A stretch of 64,000 bases of DNA from Paenibacillus sp. J23TS9 (GTDB taxonomy: Bacteria > Bacillota > Bacilli > Paenibacillales > Paenibacillaceae), in contig NZ_BOSG01000001.1 of NCBI RefSeq assembly GCF_018403225.1, positions 3,038,001-3,102,000 of the forward strand, given 5' to 3'. Shown piece after piece: positions 1-8,741 of the stretch. Positions within the stretch are counted from its first letter, which is position 1. Every line of letters starts with the position of its first letter. Below the pieces are notes generated by a model. The model saw only the letters and a program-made list of their open reading frames with translations. It made no database searches and had not been told where the DNA came from. The position numbers were made by a program, and so were the translations under genes.

Positions 1-633
1 TGTTTCATACATCAGCTCTCCCTGCTTGTTCAGAATGAAAACGGGGGTGTTCTCTTCCGTTTTGAGCGTATGGTCAAGAGTTTGCAGTGAAATATCCGAT
101 AATGCAATCGCCTGCTTTTTCTTTGAAAACACAGGCAATGTGTTCACAAAACGGATGCCATTATTCGTTTTCATCCAAAATAATCCCCGGTCCTGACCGT
201 TAATATAGGTTTCATATAAGTTCTTACGGTCATTGTCTGTCAAATAAGACAGCTTGCCGTCCGATATTTGCCAGTTCTGATCCAAGCTGATGAGCGAATA
301 TTCCGTTCCCTCAAGACCCATGGTTGCGATATAGTTCAGCTGTGTATTCACATTACGATAGGCTTCAAAATCCTGTTCTGTAATCGGGTTCTTTACCACG
401 GACTCAAACGAGCTGGTGGTGCTGTATGTATTGAAGGCGTACTCAATCGTTTGGATTTTTTGTTCCAGGGTATTCTTCGTTTGGGATATAAAGCTTTGCT
501 TGCTGTTCGCGACCCGGTCGATGACCGAATGGGTGGTATTCAGATAAATATAGCTTCCGAAACTGACGACAAGTCCGATTCCAAGTACAAGAATAGGAAT
601 GAAGGTTTTGTAAAACATGCGCCCTTTTTTCAT
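1..633 (-). CDS. Sensor/regulator N-terminal part (cut by window edge)
   Basis: The reading frame is open from an ATG at 633 to the window edge and gives 211 residues. AAAGGAG lies about 8 bases upstream of the start. It begins with a basic stretch and one membrane segment (about residues 8-30), followed by an extracytoplasmic region that resembles the dCache-like sensing part of Paenibacillus AraC regulators and YesM-type histidine kinases. The output domain lies outside the window, so the two cannot be told apart. It is divergent from the LacI gene and the galacturonate operon, so it may sense a pectin-derived sugar for a neighbouring transporter; that is inference from position. Confidence 0.75.
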   Translation of the reverse strand, partial: MKKGRMFYKTFIPILVLGIGLVVSFGSYIYLNTTHSVIDRVANSKQSFISQTKNTLEQKIQTIEYAFNTYSTTSSFESVVKNPITEQDFEAYRNVNTQLNYIATMGLEGTEYSLISLDQNWQISDGKLSYLTDNDRKNLYETYINGQDRGLFWMKTNNGIRFVNTLPVFSKKKQAIALSDISLQTLDHTLKTEENTPVFILNKQGELMYET

Positions 634-668
634 CAGAAATGCTCCTTTAACCCGTTATCATTATCCAA

Positions 669-682
669 TTATAGCGTTTACA
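669..682 (-). promoter_or_regulatory. Candidate cre (CcpA) site
   Basis: On the minus strand this reads TGTAAACGCTATAA, 13 of 14 positions of the cre consensus TGWAARCGYTWNCW. It sits between the divergent sensor gene and the LacI gene, which suggests carbon catabolite control of one or both. Confidence 0.55.
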
Positions 683-706
683 TTGTGAAGTTGACAAACA
701 TTTTTC

Positions 707-715
707 ACGTGTGCA
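707..715 (+). promoter_or_regulatory. Shared 9-mer ACGTGTGCA, possible LacI-regulator operator (copy 1)
   Basis: The same nine bases recur at 1850-1858, just ahead of uxaB. Both copies flank the LacI-family gene, so they may be parts of its operator. It is not a full palindrome, so this is tentative. Confidence 0.3.
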
Positions 716-731
716 TTTTTCTTGGAATTTC

Positions 732-760
732 TTGACTTCGGAAAAATCAGAACTTAAACT
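732..760 (+). promoter_or_regulatory. Candidate sigma-A promoter of the LacI regulator gene
   Basis: TTGACT (732-737) and TAAACT (755-760) are separated by 17 bases and end 38 bases before the ATG at 799. Recognised by eye only. Confidence 0.4.
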
Positions 761-798
761 AAAATCGTGAACAACATTATTCCTTACAAGAGGTCAAG

Positions 799-1794
799 AT
801 GATTACGATAAAAGATATTGCACGCGTCGCCGGAGTTTCCCACACAACCGTGTCCAGAGCGCTAAACGGCAACCCGCTCATCAAGAAGGAAACCCGGGAC
901 AAAATCGAAAAAATTGCTGCCGAAATGAATTACATCCCTAATTACAGCGCCAAAAGTCTTGTGATGAAAAAATCGTATACGATCGGATTGTTCTTCTCCA
1001 GTATTGATCAGGGAACCTCCGCCAGCTTTCTCGTCGACGTCATTAAGGGGATCCATCTTGTCCTGGATGAAAACTACAGCTTGACGGTTCATGGGATAGA
1101 CGGGATTCATCATTTCGATGCGATTCTGCCCCAGCGCTTTGATGGAATTCTGGTCATGAGCCAAAGTGACGCGGATAATGCCTTTATTTATCACGTCAAA
1201 AAAATGGGCATTCCACTCGTCGTATTGAACCGTCATTTGGAGGATCCGGGCATTATGAATGTCGTGGCCAATGACCGCGCTGGCGTGAAAGAAGCCCTGG
1301 ATTATGCAATCACGCAGGGTCACCGTCGTTTTGCAATCATTGAGGGGAAAGCCGGTTTCAAATCATCAACGGAACGCAAGCAAGGCTTTATGGACAGCTT
1401 AATTGCCCACCGCCTTCCGCTCGTGCCTGAATATTTTGCAGCAGGGGATTATGGTGTAGAGAGCGGCTATTCGGCGATGTGCACTTTACTCGCTCTGCCA
1501 GAGCCTCCCTCGCTCGTGTTCTGTGCAAATGATGACATGGCGATTGGTGCCATGAACGCTTGCTATGCCAAGGGAATTACGATTCCCGCACAGCTGTCGC
1601 TGATCGGATTCGATGATATTTTATTTGCCCGTTACACGAATCCCGCTCTTACGACCGTTCATAAACCGGTTGCCGATATCAGCAAGCTGGGGACGACGAA
1701 GTTGATCGAGCTCATGCAAGAGCCGTCTGCCGTTACTGAGCAGCTGTTTGTCAAAACGGCGTTAATGGTGCGTCAAAGCGTGGCCTCGGTATAA
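799..1794 (+). CDS. LacI-family transcriptional regulator (KdgR/ExuR-like role)
   Basis: 331 residues, the normal LacI-family length. The N-terminus (residues 2-50) is a canonical LacI helix-turn-helix (TIKDIARVAGVSHTTVSRAL) followed by the hinge helix. The remainder is a periplasmic-binding-protein-like sensor domain; NDDMAIGAM and SLIGFDD are typical core motifs. The ATG has AAGAGGTC upstream. It directly precedes uxaB-uxaA-uxaC on the same strand, so it most likely controls uronate catabolism, as KdgR and ExuR do in Bacillus. The effector cannot be read from sequence. A terminator follows it, so the uxa genes probably also have their own promoter. Confidence 0.9.
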   Translation: MITIKDIARVAGVSHTTVSRALNGNPLIKKETRDKIEKIAAEMNYIPNYSAKSLVMKKSYTIGLFFSSIDQGTSASFLVDVIKGIHLVLDENYSLTVHGIDGIHHFDAILPQRFDGILVMSQSDADNAFIYHVKKMGIPLVVLNRHLEDPGIMNVVANDRAGVKEALDYAITQGHRRFAIIEGKAGFKSSTERKQGFMDSLIAHRLPLVPEYFAAGDYGVESGYSAMCTLLALPEPPSLVFCANDDMAIGAMNACYAKGITIPAQLSLIGFDDILFARYTNPALTTVHKPVADISKLGTTKLIELMQEPSAVTEQLFVKTALMVRQSVASV

Positions 1795-1811
1795 CACCAA
1801 GTTCTTATCTG

Positions 1812-1836
1812 AAAAAGAGGAACCCCTCTTTTTTTA
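1812..1836 (+). terminator. Rho-independent terminator after the LacI gene
   Basis: AAAAAGAGG pairs with CCTCTTTTT around a 4-base loop, followed by a T-run. Confidence 0.75.
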
Positions 1837-1849
1837 TACAAAAATGTTA

Positions 1850-1858
1850 ACGTGTGCA
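1850..1858 (+). promoter_or_regulatory. Shared 9-mer ACGTGTGCA (copy 2), upstream of uxaB
   Basis: Identical to 707-715 and located between the terminator and the uxaB start. Candidate operator for the neighbouring LacI regulator. Confidence 0.3.
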
Positions 1859-1894
1859 AATTACCATAACTTCATGAAAAGGAGATTATGCAGG

Positions 1895-3304
1895 ATGTCG
1901 CAACAACTTTCTAAAAGCACTTATCCCCAATTCCCCTCTTATCCGGAGCGCATCATTCAATTTGGAGGCGGGAATTTCATGCGTGCCTTTGTAGACTGGC
2001 AGCTGCAGCAGATGAACGATCAGGGACTTTTTCAAGGCAGCGCCGTTGTCGTGCAGCCGACCGAACATGGGCTTAGCGGGCTGATGGCCAAGCAGGATTG
2101 TCTGTTTACCGTGCTTTTAAACGGCATTTTCCAGGGCGAGCCCGTGAGTTCCCATGAAATTGTGACCAGCATCAGTCGTGTTATTAATCCCTATACCCAA
2201 TATGATGATTACTTGGCATTGGCTGAAGACGACGGGCTGGAGTTTATTACATCCAACACCACCGAAGCCGGGATTTCCTATCATGCCGGGGACCGATCGG
2301 GAGATATGCCTCCTAATAGCTTTCCAGGCAAATTAACGGCGCTGCTTTTTAGGCGGTTCGAACTTAAAAAAAAGGGATTTGTGATCATCCCCTGTGAACT
2401 GATTGACCGTAACGGCGAAAAATTGAAGCACCTTGTACAGCAGTATGCGCAGGAATGGCAGCTTGGGGAAGCTTTTTCAATCTGGCTTGATGAGGAAAAT
2501 ACCTTTTGCTGCAGCCTCGTGGACCGGATTGTTCCTGGCTATCCGCGAAATACCGCCAAGGAACTGGAAATCAAGCTGGGGTACCTGGATGAACTAATGG
2601 TCACTGCCGAGCCTTATCTCTTATGGGTCATTGAAGGTCCCGAATGGATGTCCGAACGACTTCCTCTTCATAAGACGGGGCTGAGCGTGATATTCACCGA
2701 TGATATGACGCCTTACCGGGAGCGAAAGGTTCACCTGTTAAACGGCCCCCATACGGCTATGGTGCCCCTTGGCCTGTTAGCAGGACTCGAAACCGTTGAG
2801 GAGATCATGCAGGATGAATGCTTTTCCCGTTATGTGCAAGAGCTCATGGAGAACGAGCTTGCTCCCATGCTGGATATGCCGCGGGAGAATGTTCTCTCTT
2901 ACGCCAAGGACATTCAGGAGCGCTTTAAAAATCCCTTTATCCGGCATGAATTAACGTCGATCTCGCTGAACAGCATTTCCAAGTTCAAAGCGCGTCTGCT
3001 GCCGATTCTTCTCCGTTATCAGCGGGTAAAAGGAGAGCTCCCTCCCCTCATCAGCCTCTCCTTTGCCGCATTACTGCTTAGCTACCGGGGAGACCGATTG
3101 ACCCGGCAGGATGTTCCCGATGTACTTGCGATCTTTGATAAAGCTTGGAGCACCCCTTCCTCCTTCGTCACTACAATTTTGAAAGAGGAAAGTCTGTGGG
3201 GAGAAGACTTGTCGACAGTTCCACATCTTGTCCAGGTGATCGGTGAGCATATCCATCAGCTGGATCACGCAGGCAGCCGTGCTGCTCTGCAACAACGGGT
3301 TTAG
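1895..3304 (+). CDS. uxaB: Tagaturonate reductase (altronate oxidoreductase)
   Basis: 469 residues. It reduces D-tagaturonate to D-altronate with NADH, the second step of galacturonate breakdown. Long-chain mannitol dehydrogenase family: the nucleotide-binding motif FGGGNFMRAF lies at about residues 23-32, and the catalytic K-x4-N-x2-H motif (KVHLLNGPH) at about 278-286. In-frame ATGs exist upstream (1844, 1874), but the one at 1895 has AAAAGGAG at suitable distance and matches the family N-terminus. First gene of the uxa operon; uxaA follows 11 bases later. Confidence 0.93.
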   Translation: MSQQLSKSTYPQFPSYPERIIQFGGGNFMRAFVDWQLQQMNDQGLFQGSAVVVQPTEHGLSGLMAKQDCLFTVLLNGIFQGEPVSSHEIVTSISRVINPYTQYDDYLALAEDDGLEFITSNTTEAGISYHAGDRSGDMPPNSFPGKLTALLFRRFELKKKGFVIIPCELIDRNGEKLKHLVQQYAQEWQLGEAFSIWLDEENTFCCSLVDRIVPGYPRNTAKELEIKLGYLDELMVTAEPYLLWVIEGPEWMSERLPLHKTGLSVIFTDDMTPYRERKVHLLNGPHTAMVPLGLLAGLETVEEIMQDECFSRYVQELMENELAPMLDMPRENVLSYAKDIQERFKNPFIRHELTSISLNSISKFKARLLPILLRYQRVKGELPPLISLSFAALLLSYRGDRLTRQDVPDVLAIFDKAWSTPSSFVTTILKEESLWGEDLSTVPHLVQVIGEHIHQLDHAGSRAALQQRV

Positions 3305-3315
3305 GGAGGATTCAT

Positions 3316-4803
3316 ATGAAACCATGGCTGAAAATGAACCCCCGGGATACGGTCGCCGTTGCCTTACGACCTATTGAAGCCGGGGAACAAATGATTGTCG
3401 ATGACCAAGCACTTACTATCGCTTCGGACATTCCGCAAGGTCATAAAATTGCGCTGATCCGCTTTGTACCCGGAGAAATGATTACCAAATACGGTTACCC
3501 GATCGGTCATGCAACGGCTGCCATTGAGCCCGGTGAGTGGGTGCATACACATAACATCGCAACCAATCTGGCAGGAGAAGAAGCGTATGAATACCAGCCG
3601 GAGCTGCACCCGGTTACCTATCCGGTCCGCAGCTTAACCTTTGAGGGGTATCGCCGGGCCAGCGGCAAAGTCGGTATCCGGAACGATCTGTACATTGTTC
3701 CGACAGTTGGATGCGTAAATGGCATAGCCGAGCAGATCCTCCAGGAATTCAAAGCACGGCATCCAGATTTTGGGGCTTTTGATAATATCACAATCCTCAA
3801 GCATCCATACGGCTGCTCACAGCTCGGCGACGATCATCGCCAGACCCGCAGCATACTGCTCGATGCGGTGAACCACCCTAACGCCGGCGGTGTATTGGTC
3901 TTCGGGCTTGGCTGCGAGAACAATATCGTAACTGAATTTCGCACCATGCTGGGAGATTACGATGAGGAACGCGTGAAATTTTTGGTGGCGCAGGAGGTTG
4001 GCGATGAAATCGAGGCGGGGCTGAACCTGCTGGAAGAGCTCTACGTGACCGCACAAGGCGATCATCGTGAGCCGGTTCCCGTGAGTGAATTAAATGTAGG
4101 TCTGAAATGCGGCGGTTCCGATGGATTTTCCGGCATTACGGCCAATCCGCTGCTCGGCGCTTTTTCCGACTTTCTCATCTCTCAAGGTGGATCAACGATC
4201 TTAACCGAGGTTCCTGAGATGTTCGGTGCCGAAAAGATGCTGATGGCACGCGCGCAAAGCCAAGAGGTTTATCATGACATTGTTTCTTTGATTAATGATT
4301 TTAAGCAATATTTCCTGTCGTATGGCGAACCGGTTTATGAGAACCCTTCCCCGGGCAATAAAGCAGGCGGCATCAGCACCCTGGAGGACAAATCGCTGGG
4401 CTGCACACAAAAGGCTGGCAGCGCGCCGGTAGTCGACGTGCTGCAATACGGCGAGAAGCTCCGCAAAAAGGGGCTCAGCCTGCTCCAAGCTCCAGGCAAT
4501 GATCTCGTAGCCTCTTCCGCACTTGCGGCATCCGATTGCCATCTGGTTTTGTTTACAACCGGACGCGGCACGCCTTTTGGCAGCTTTGTCCCAACGGTGA
4601 AGATCGCGACCAACAATGAGCTGTTCGCCAAAAAAGGCCACTGGATGGATTTCAATGCCGGTCCGCTGCTGGAAAAACCGATGACCGAGGTTCTGGAGCA
4701 ATTTATAGCTTACATTATTGAGGTCGCCAGCGGCCGGAAGACCCGAAATGAACATAATGAAGTCCGCGAGCTGGCTATCTTCAAAACCGGAGTTACTCTG
4801 TAA
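3316..4803 (+). CDS. uxaA: Altronate dehydratase
   Basis: 495 residues, normal length. It dehydrates D-altronate to 2-keto-3-deoxygluconate (KDG). It has the N-terminal SAF domain (about residues 10-95; a conserved GEWVHTHN lies in it) and the C-terminal UxaA/GarD domain with the conserved KCGGSDGFSG stretch near residue 265 and GCT/GRGTPFG motifs further on. AGGGAGG lies just before the ATG. No KDG kinase or KDPG aldolase gene is in the window, so the last steps must be encoded elsewhere. Confidence 0.95.
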   Translation: MKPWLKMNPRDTVAVALRPIEAGEQMIVDDQALTIASDIPQGHKIALIRFVPGEMITKYGYPIGHATAAIEPGEWVHTHNIATNLAGEEAYEYQPELHPVTYPVRSLTFEGYRRASGKVGIRNDLYIVPTVGCVNGIAEQILQEFKARHPDFGAFDNITILKHPYGCSQLGDDHRQTRSILLDAVNHPNAGGVLVFGLGCENNIVTEFRTMLGDYDEERVKFLVAQEVGDEIEAGLNLLEELYVTAQGDHREPVPVSELNVGLKCGGSDGFSGITANPLLGAFSDFLISQGGSTILTEVPEMFGAEKMLMARAQSQEVYHDIVSLINDFKQYFLSYGEPVYENPSPGNKAGGISTLEDKSLGCTQKAGSAPVVDVLQYGEKLRKKGLSLLQAPGNDLVASSALAASDCHLVLFTTGRGTPFGSFVPTVKIATNNELFAKKGHWMDFNAGPLLEKPMTEVLEQFIAYIIEVASGRKTRNEHNEVRELAIFKTGVTL

Positions 4804-4892
4804 AGGAATATCTAACCGTGCTCTCATCGCAGACAGACCGCTATGCTCATTTTTGCAATCCTAAAATCCCATCATGCAAAGGAGCCTTCCAT

Positions 4893-6293
4893 ATGTTTTT
4901 AAACGATGACTTTTTATTATCTACTGACACAGCTCGCACCCTGTTCCATCAATATGCCAAGGATATGCCTATTATTGATTATCACTGCCATCTGGATCCG
5001 AAAGAAATTTATGAAAATAAGCATTTCCGCAATCTGTGCGAGGCCTGGCTCTCCGGGGATCATTACAAATGGCGGCTCATGCGTGCCAATGGCATTCCGG
5101 AGTCACATATTACAGGCGACGCTTCAGATTACGATAAGTTTATGGCGTGGGCGGTAACCGTCCCCAAGACGGTAGGCAACCCCCTATACAGCTGGACGCA
5201 TCTGGAACTCCGCCGTTTTTTTGGTATCGATGAGCTGTTAAATGAGGAATCGGCACCACGCATTTGGGAGGAAGTAAATGCCAAGCTTGCCACATCTGCA
5301 TTTCAGCGCCGAAACATCATTAAGAATGCCAATGTCAAAATCGTTTGCACCACAGACGATCCCGCGGATTCCCTTGAATATCACCAGCTTCTGAAAAAAG
5401 AAGAGCAGGATTTCCAGGTACTTCCCGCGTTTCGTCCGGACAAAGCGCTAGGCATCGATGCCCCTGGCTTCACCGACTGGCTGCGGCGTTTAGAACAGGC
5501 TGCCGGAAAAGAGGTCCTTTCCTACGCATCCCTCGTCGATATTTTAAAGCAGCGGGTGGACTTTTTTCATGAACAAGGCTGCCGGCTCTCCGATCATGCG
5601 CTGGATACTTTGCGCTATCAAGCAGGTGATTCCGAAGCTGTGGAGAAGATTTTTGCTAAAAGACTTGCAGAGGAGGGATTATCCCAAGAAGAGGTTACCA
5701 TCTACAAAACCGAGCTCTTAAACACGCTGATCGGATTCTATCATGAAAAGGACTGGACGATGCAGCTGCATCTGCATGCTTACCGCAACAACAATACTCC
5801 GATGTTTAATCGGCTGGGACCGGATACAGGCTACGATGGTTTGAATGATTTGCCGCTGACCGGGTCATTATCACAACTGCTCGACCGCGCCGAAAGCGGG
5901 CAGGGGCTGCCCAAAACCATTCTCTATTCTTTAAATCCTAACGATTATCCTTCGCTGCTGGCATTAATGGGCTGCTATCAAAAAGACACGCCAGGTAAGC
6001 TGCAATTAGGCTCTGGCTGGTGGTATAACGATACCCGAAACGGCATGCGCCAGCAATTAACCCTATTTGCCGACAACAGCCTACTCGCCCGATTCGTAGG
6101 TATGCTTACGGATTCCCGCAGCTTTCTGTCTTATACGCGCCATGAGTATTTCCGCCGGGTATTATGCGAGCTGATCGGTGAATGGACAGAACGCGGCGAA
6201 GCACCCGACGACATGGAACTGCTCGGTCGGATGGTAGAAAGTATCGCATATCACAACGCTTCGGAGTACTTTGGATTTCAATCCGCTGATTAA
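4893..6293 (+). CDS. uxaC: Uronate isomerase (glucuronate/galacturonate isomerase)
   Basis: 466 residues. It converts D-galacturonate to D-tagaturonate (and D-glucuronate to D-fructuronate). Amidohydrolase-fold enzyme with the metal-binding HxH near the N-terminus (IDYHCHLDP, about residues 27-35) and the late GSGWWYND motif carrying a conserved Asp. The frame opens at 4818, but the ATG at 4893 follows AAAGGAG and gives the family N-terminus. Third gene of the galacturonate operon; an RBS for the next gene overlaps its end region. Confidence 0.95.
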   Translation: MFLNDDFLLSTDTARTLFHQYAKDMPIIDYHCHLDPKEIYENKHFRNLCEAWLSGDHYKWRLMRANGIPESHITGDASDYDKFMAWAVTVPKTVGNPLYSWTHLELRRFFGIDELLNEESAPRIWEEVNAKLATSAFQRRNIIKNANVKIVCTTDDPADSLEYHQLLKKEEQDFQVLPAFRPDKALGIDAPGFTDWLRRLEQAAGKEVLSYASLVDILKQRVDFFHEQGCRLSDHALDTLRYQAGDSEAVEKIFAKRLAEEGLSQEEVTIYKTELLNTLIGFYHEKDWTMQLHLHAYRNNNTPMFNRLGPDTGYDGLNDLPLTGSLSQLLDRAESGQGLPKTILYSLNPNDYPSLLALMGCYQKDTPGKLQLGSGWWYNDTRNGMRQQLTLFADNSLLARFVGMLTDSRSFLSYTRHEYFRRVLCELIGEWTERGEAPDDMELLGRMVESIAYHNASEYFGFQSAD

Positions 6294-6307
6294 GGAGGAA
6301 TACAAAT

Positions 6308-7075
6308 ATGCTGCAGGTATGTCATTTCACAGAAGGAGCATCGGAAGAATCTGTTTCCCGAAGCTCCTCTCTTCTCACTCTTTATCCGGTTGGTGAGACT
6401 AATGGAGAAATTCTCCCCTTTATACTCGTTCTGCCTGGCGGCGGGTACCAAAACTTGGCTGAACATGAAGGCGAGCCGGTTGCTAGGTGGTTAAACGGAC
6501 TCGGTATTCATGCAGGTGTGCTCCATTATCAGCTTGGAAAATTCGAACCTGCTGCCTTGATTCAAGACGTGCAGGATGCAATCACCTGGGCCCGGCAAGC
6601 TCCTGAGGAGTGGGCGATTAACCCGCAGCAGGTCGGTATGATTGGATTCTCGGCCGGCGGACATTTAGCTTCGATCACTGCCGTTACTGGAACTGTAAAG
6701 CCGGATTTATTACTACTCGGATACCCAGTCATTACTTTCGAAGACCCTTATACCCATCAAGGGAGCCGGCTGAACTTCTTGGGTGAGCATCCGGAACCGG
6801 AGAAGCTTCACACCTTTTCTTCCGATCGGCAAGCAGACTCCTCGTCACCGCCAACCTTTATATGGACAACGGCCAATGACGCAGGCGTTCCGGTGGAGAA
6901 CAGCCTGCTGTTCGCCGGCGCACTGTCCAAAGCGGGAGTTCCTTTTGAACTGCATGTGTTTGAGGATGGCCGTCATGGCCTTGGGCTTTCAGAAGACAAC
7001 GCCCATTGCCAGCAATGGCTTGGCTGCTGTGCGAATTGGCTGCAACAACATCACTTTGTTAAGCAGGGAATCTAA
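6308..7075 (+). CDS. Alpha/beta hydrolase, probable carbohydrate acetyl esterase
   Basis: 255 residues, BD-FAE/acetyl-esterase-like. The oxyanion-hole motif LPGGGYQ is at about residues 42-48, the nucleophile elbow GFSAGGH near 115, and a likely catalytic His in DGRHGLG near 225. AAGGAGGAATACAAAT precedes the ATG. It sits between uxaC and a rhamnogalacturonan acetylesterase and probably removes acetyl (or related acyl) groups from pectin fragments inside the cell, as it has no signal peptide. The exact substrate is inferred from context. Confidence 0.85.
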   Translation: MLQVCHFTEGASEESVSRSSSLLTLYPVGETNGEILPFILVLPGGGYQNLAEHEGEPVARWLNGLGIHAGVLHYQLGKFEPAALIQDVQDAITWARQAPEEWAINPQQVGMIGFSAGGHLASITAVTGTVKPDLLLLGYPVITFEDPYTHQGSRLNFLGEHPEPEKLHTFSSDRQADSSSPPTFIWTTANDAGVPVENSLLFAGALSKAGVPFELHVFEDGRHGLGLSEDNAHCQQWLGCCANWLQQHHFVKQGI

Positions 7076-7774
7076 ATGACACATTCCCTGTTTATTGCCG
7101 GCGATTCCACCGCAGCTCGAAAGGAAGGTTCCAAGAAACCGATGGCCGGCTGGGGAGAATATCTCCAGGGATACTTGGACCCGTCCATTCGTGTAGACAA
7201 CCGGGCGATCAACGGTCGCAGTACCAAGTCCTTTCTTTCGGAAGGTCACTATGCTGCCATAGAGCAAGAGCTTCAGCCTGGAGATTACGTCTTCATTCAA
7301 TTCGGGCACAATGATGAGAAAAAGGAAGACCCTTTGCGGTATACCGATCCTGCTGCGGAGTATCGTTACAATCTGCTGCATTATATTGAATCGACCCGCC
7401 GCTGCGGGGGCATTCCCGTACTGCTGACCTCCGTCAGCCGGCGCCGTTTCACCAGCGATGGGTTTCCGGATCCTGCTGCCGTTGGGCTTTACCCCTCTGC
7501 CATGCGAGAGGTTGCGAAGGAATCCGGGACCCCCCTGCTTGATATTTTCGCAGCATCACAACAGCTTTATCGAGATTTAGGACATACAGGATCACAGGAA
7601 TTGTTCATGCATTTACCAGAGAAGATGCATCCCAACTATCCCGAGGGCATTTCGGATGATACCCACTTTTCAGAAGAAGGCGCGCAGCGTATAGCCGGGC
7701 TTGTGGTACAGGCAATTGCACAGTCCAGTGCATTGTCTCATCTGCATAGAAAGCTCCGTGTGAAGGAGGCTTAA
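7076..7774 (+). CDS. Rhamnogalacturonan acetylesterase, SGNH hydrolase (CE12, YesT/RhgT-like)
   Basis: 232 residues. It starts directly after the previous stop codon, which suggests translational coupling. SGNH blocks are visible: GDST at residues 9-12 with the nucleophile Ser11, a conserved Gly/Asn in NGRSTKSF, FGHND near 80, and DDTHF near 195 carrying the catalytic Asp and His. There is no signal peptide, so it acts on imported oligosaccharides. Members of this family remove acetyl groups from rhamnogalacturonan. Confidence 0.88.
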   Translation: MTHSLFIAGDSTAARKEGSKKPMAGWGEYLQGYLDPSIRVDNRAINGRSTKSFLSEGHYAAIEQELQPGDYVFIQFGHNDEKKEDPLRYTDPAAEYRYNLLHYIESTRRCGGIPVLLTSVSRRRFTSDGFPDPAAVGLYPSAMREVAKESGTPLLDIFAASQQLYRDLGHTGSQELFMHLPEKMHPNYPEGISDDTHFSEEGAQRIAGLVVQAIAQSSALSHLHRKLRVKEA

Positions 7775-8620
7775 ATGATGAGTATTCCGCTTCATTTGGG
7801 CATCCGTGCACATGATTTTGGGCAGATCCCGTTGCATGAGCTGACTTTAAAGCTTCAAAAATATGAATTTTCACATATTCAGTTCGCCTTAAAAAAATCC
7901 TTTCCCGAAAGTGTTCCCCGTCTGTCTGCCCTAAGCCCAGGTACGGCCGCTCACTATGGTGAAGCATTCCGGCAGGCGGGAATTCGGATTGCGGTGCTTG
8001 GATGTTATGTCAATATTGTGGACTCCGATCCACATAAGCGTGAGGAGGCATTGTCTGATTTCAACATCCATTTACGTCTGGCAAGAGATTTTGGCGCCAG
8101 TCTGGTAGGAACGGAAACGGGCAGTGTGGGAAATGGCTATACGTCAGACAACTTTACAGAGGATGCATTTCAGAAGGTTGTTGCTTCTGTGAGGGTCATG
8201 GTTGCCGAAGCCGAGCGTTTTGGCATGACGGTGGGTATCGAAGCCGGCTTGAATCATCCTTTGCATACGGCTCCATTGACTCGCAGGCTTCTCGATTTGG
8301 TCCCTTCACCTAATCTGCAGGTTATTCTGGACTGTGCCAACCTCATGAGTCCAGACAATTACTTGGAGCAGGAATCTGTGATCGAGGAAGCACTTGAGAT
8401 TCTGGGCAACCGGATTGCCGTGATCCATCTCAAAGATTTTATGATGAAGGAAGGCCGCATTCACATCGTCCCCGTAGGTCAGGGCTGGCTTCATTTCGCA
8501 CCGATTCTTCGTTATATGAAATATCAGCGCCCTCATATTCAAGGCATTCTGGAAAGCACTCCCGAGATACATCTGGAAGAAAGCATTGCTTTTTTGAAGG
8601 GGATGTATGAAGAAGTGTAA
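7775..8620 (+). CDS. Sugar phosphate isomerase/epimerase-like TIM barrel protein
   Basis: 281 residues of the xylose-isomerase-like (AP endonuclease 2) family. Conserved metal-ligand positions are visible: GIEAGL (Glu), ILDCANL (Asp), VIHLKDF (His, Asp) and GILES near the C-terminus (Glu). It begins immediately after the preceding stop (two adjacent ATGs) and is the last gene of the uxa operon. It probably interconverts a pectin-derived sugar or keto-sugar; the substrate is unknown. Confidence 0.8.
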   Translation: MMSIPLHLGIRAHDFGQIPLHELTLKLQKYEFSHIQFALKKSFPESVPRLSALSPGTAAHYGEAFRQAGIRIAVLGCYVNIVDSDPHKREEALSDFNIHLRLARDFGASLVGTETGSVGNGYTSDNFTEDAFQKVVASVRVMVAEAERFGMTVGIEAGLNHPLHTAPLTRRLLDLVPSPNLQVILDCANLMSPDNYLEQESVIEEALEILGNRIAVIHLKDFMMKEGRIHIVPVGQGWLHFAPILRYMKYQRPHIQGILESTPEIHLEESIAFLKGMYEEV

Positions 8621-8645
8621 TAAATAAAGTGATTAAACAAGCAAA

Positions 8646-8710
8646 AAAATCGCCTTTTGCAGGAATGGTGCGAAGGATCATCCATTCCAGCAAAGGGCGA
8701 TTTAATTTTA
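8646..8710 (+). terminator. Large bidirectional terminator after the uronate operon
   Basis: A stem of about 22 bases (arms 8647-8668 and 8682-8703, one small mismatch region) is flanked by A-rich and T-rich tails. It serves the plus operon and possibly the convergent gene at 8742. Confidence 0.85.
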
Positions 8711-8741
8711 AATACATGTTATGAAGGGTGTATACTGTCCA

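Noticed and set aside
4201..4827. Minus-strand open frame (208 codons) opposite uxaA
   Set aside because: Shadow of a clear enzyme gene; no motif or RBS.
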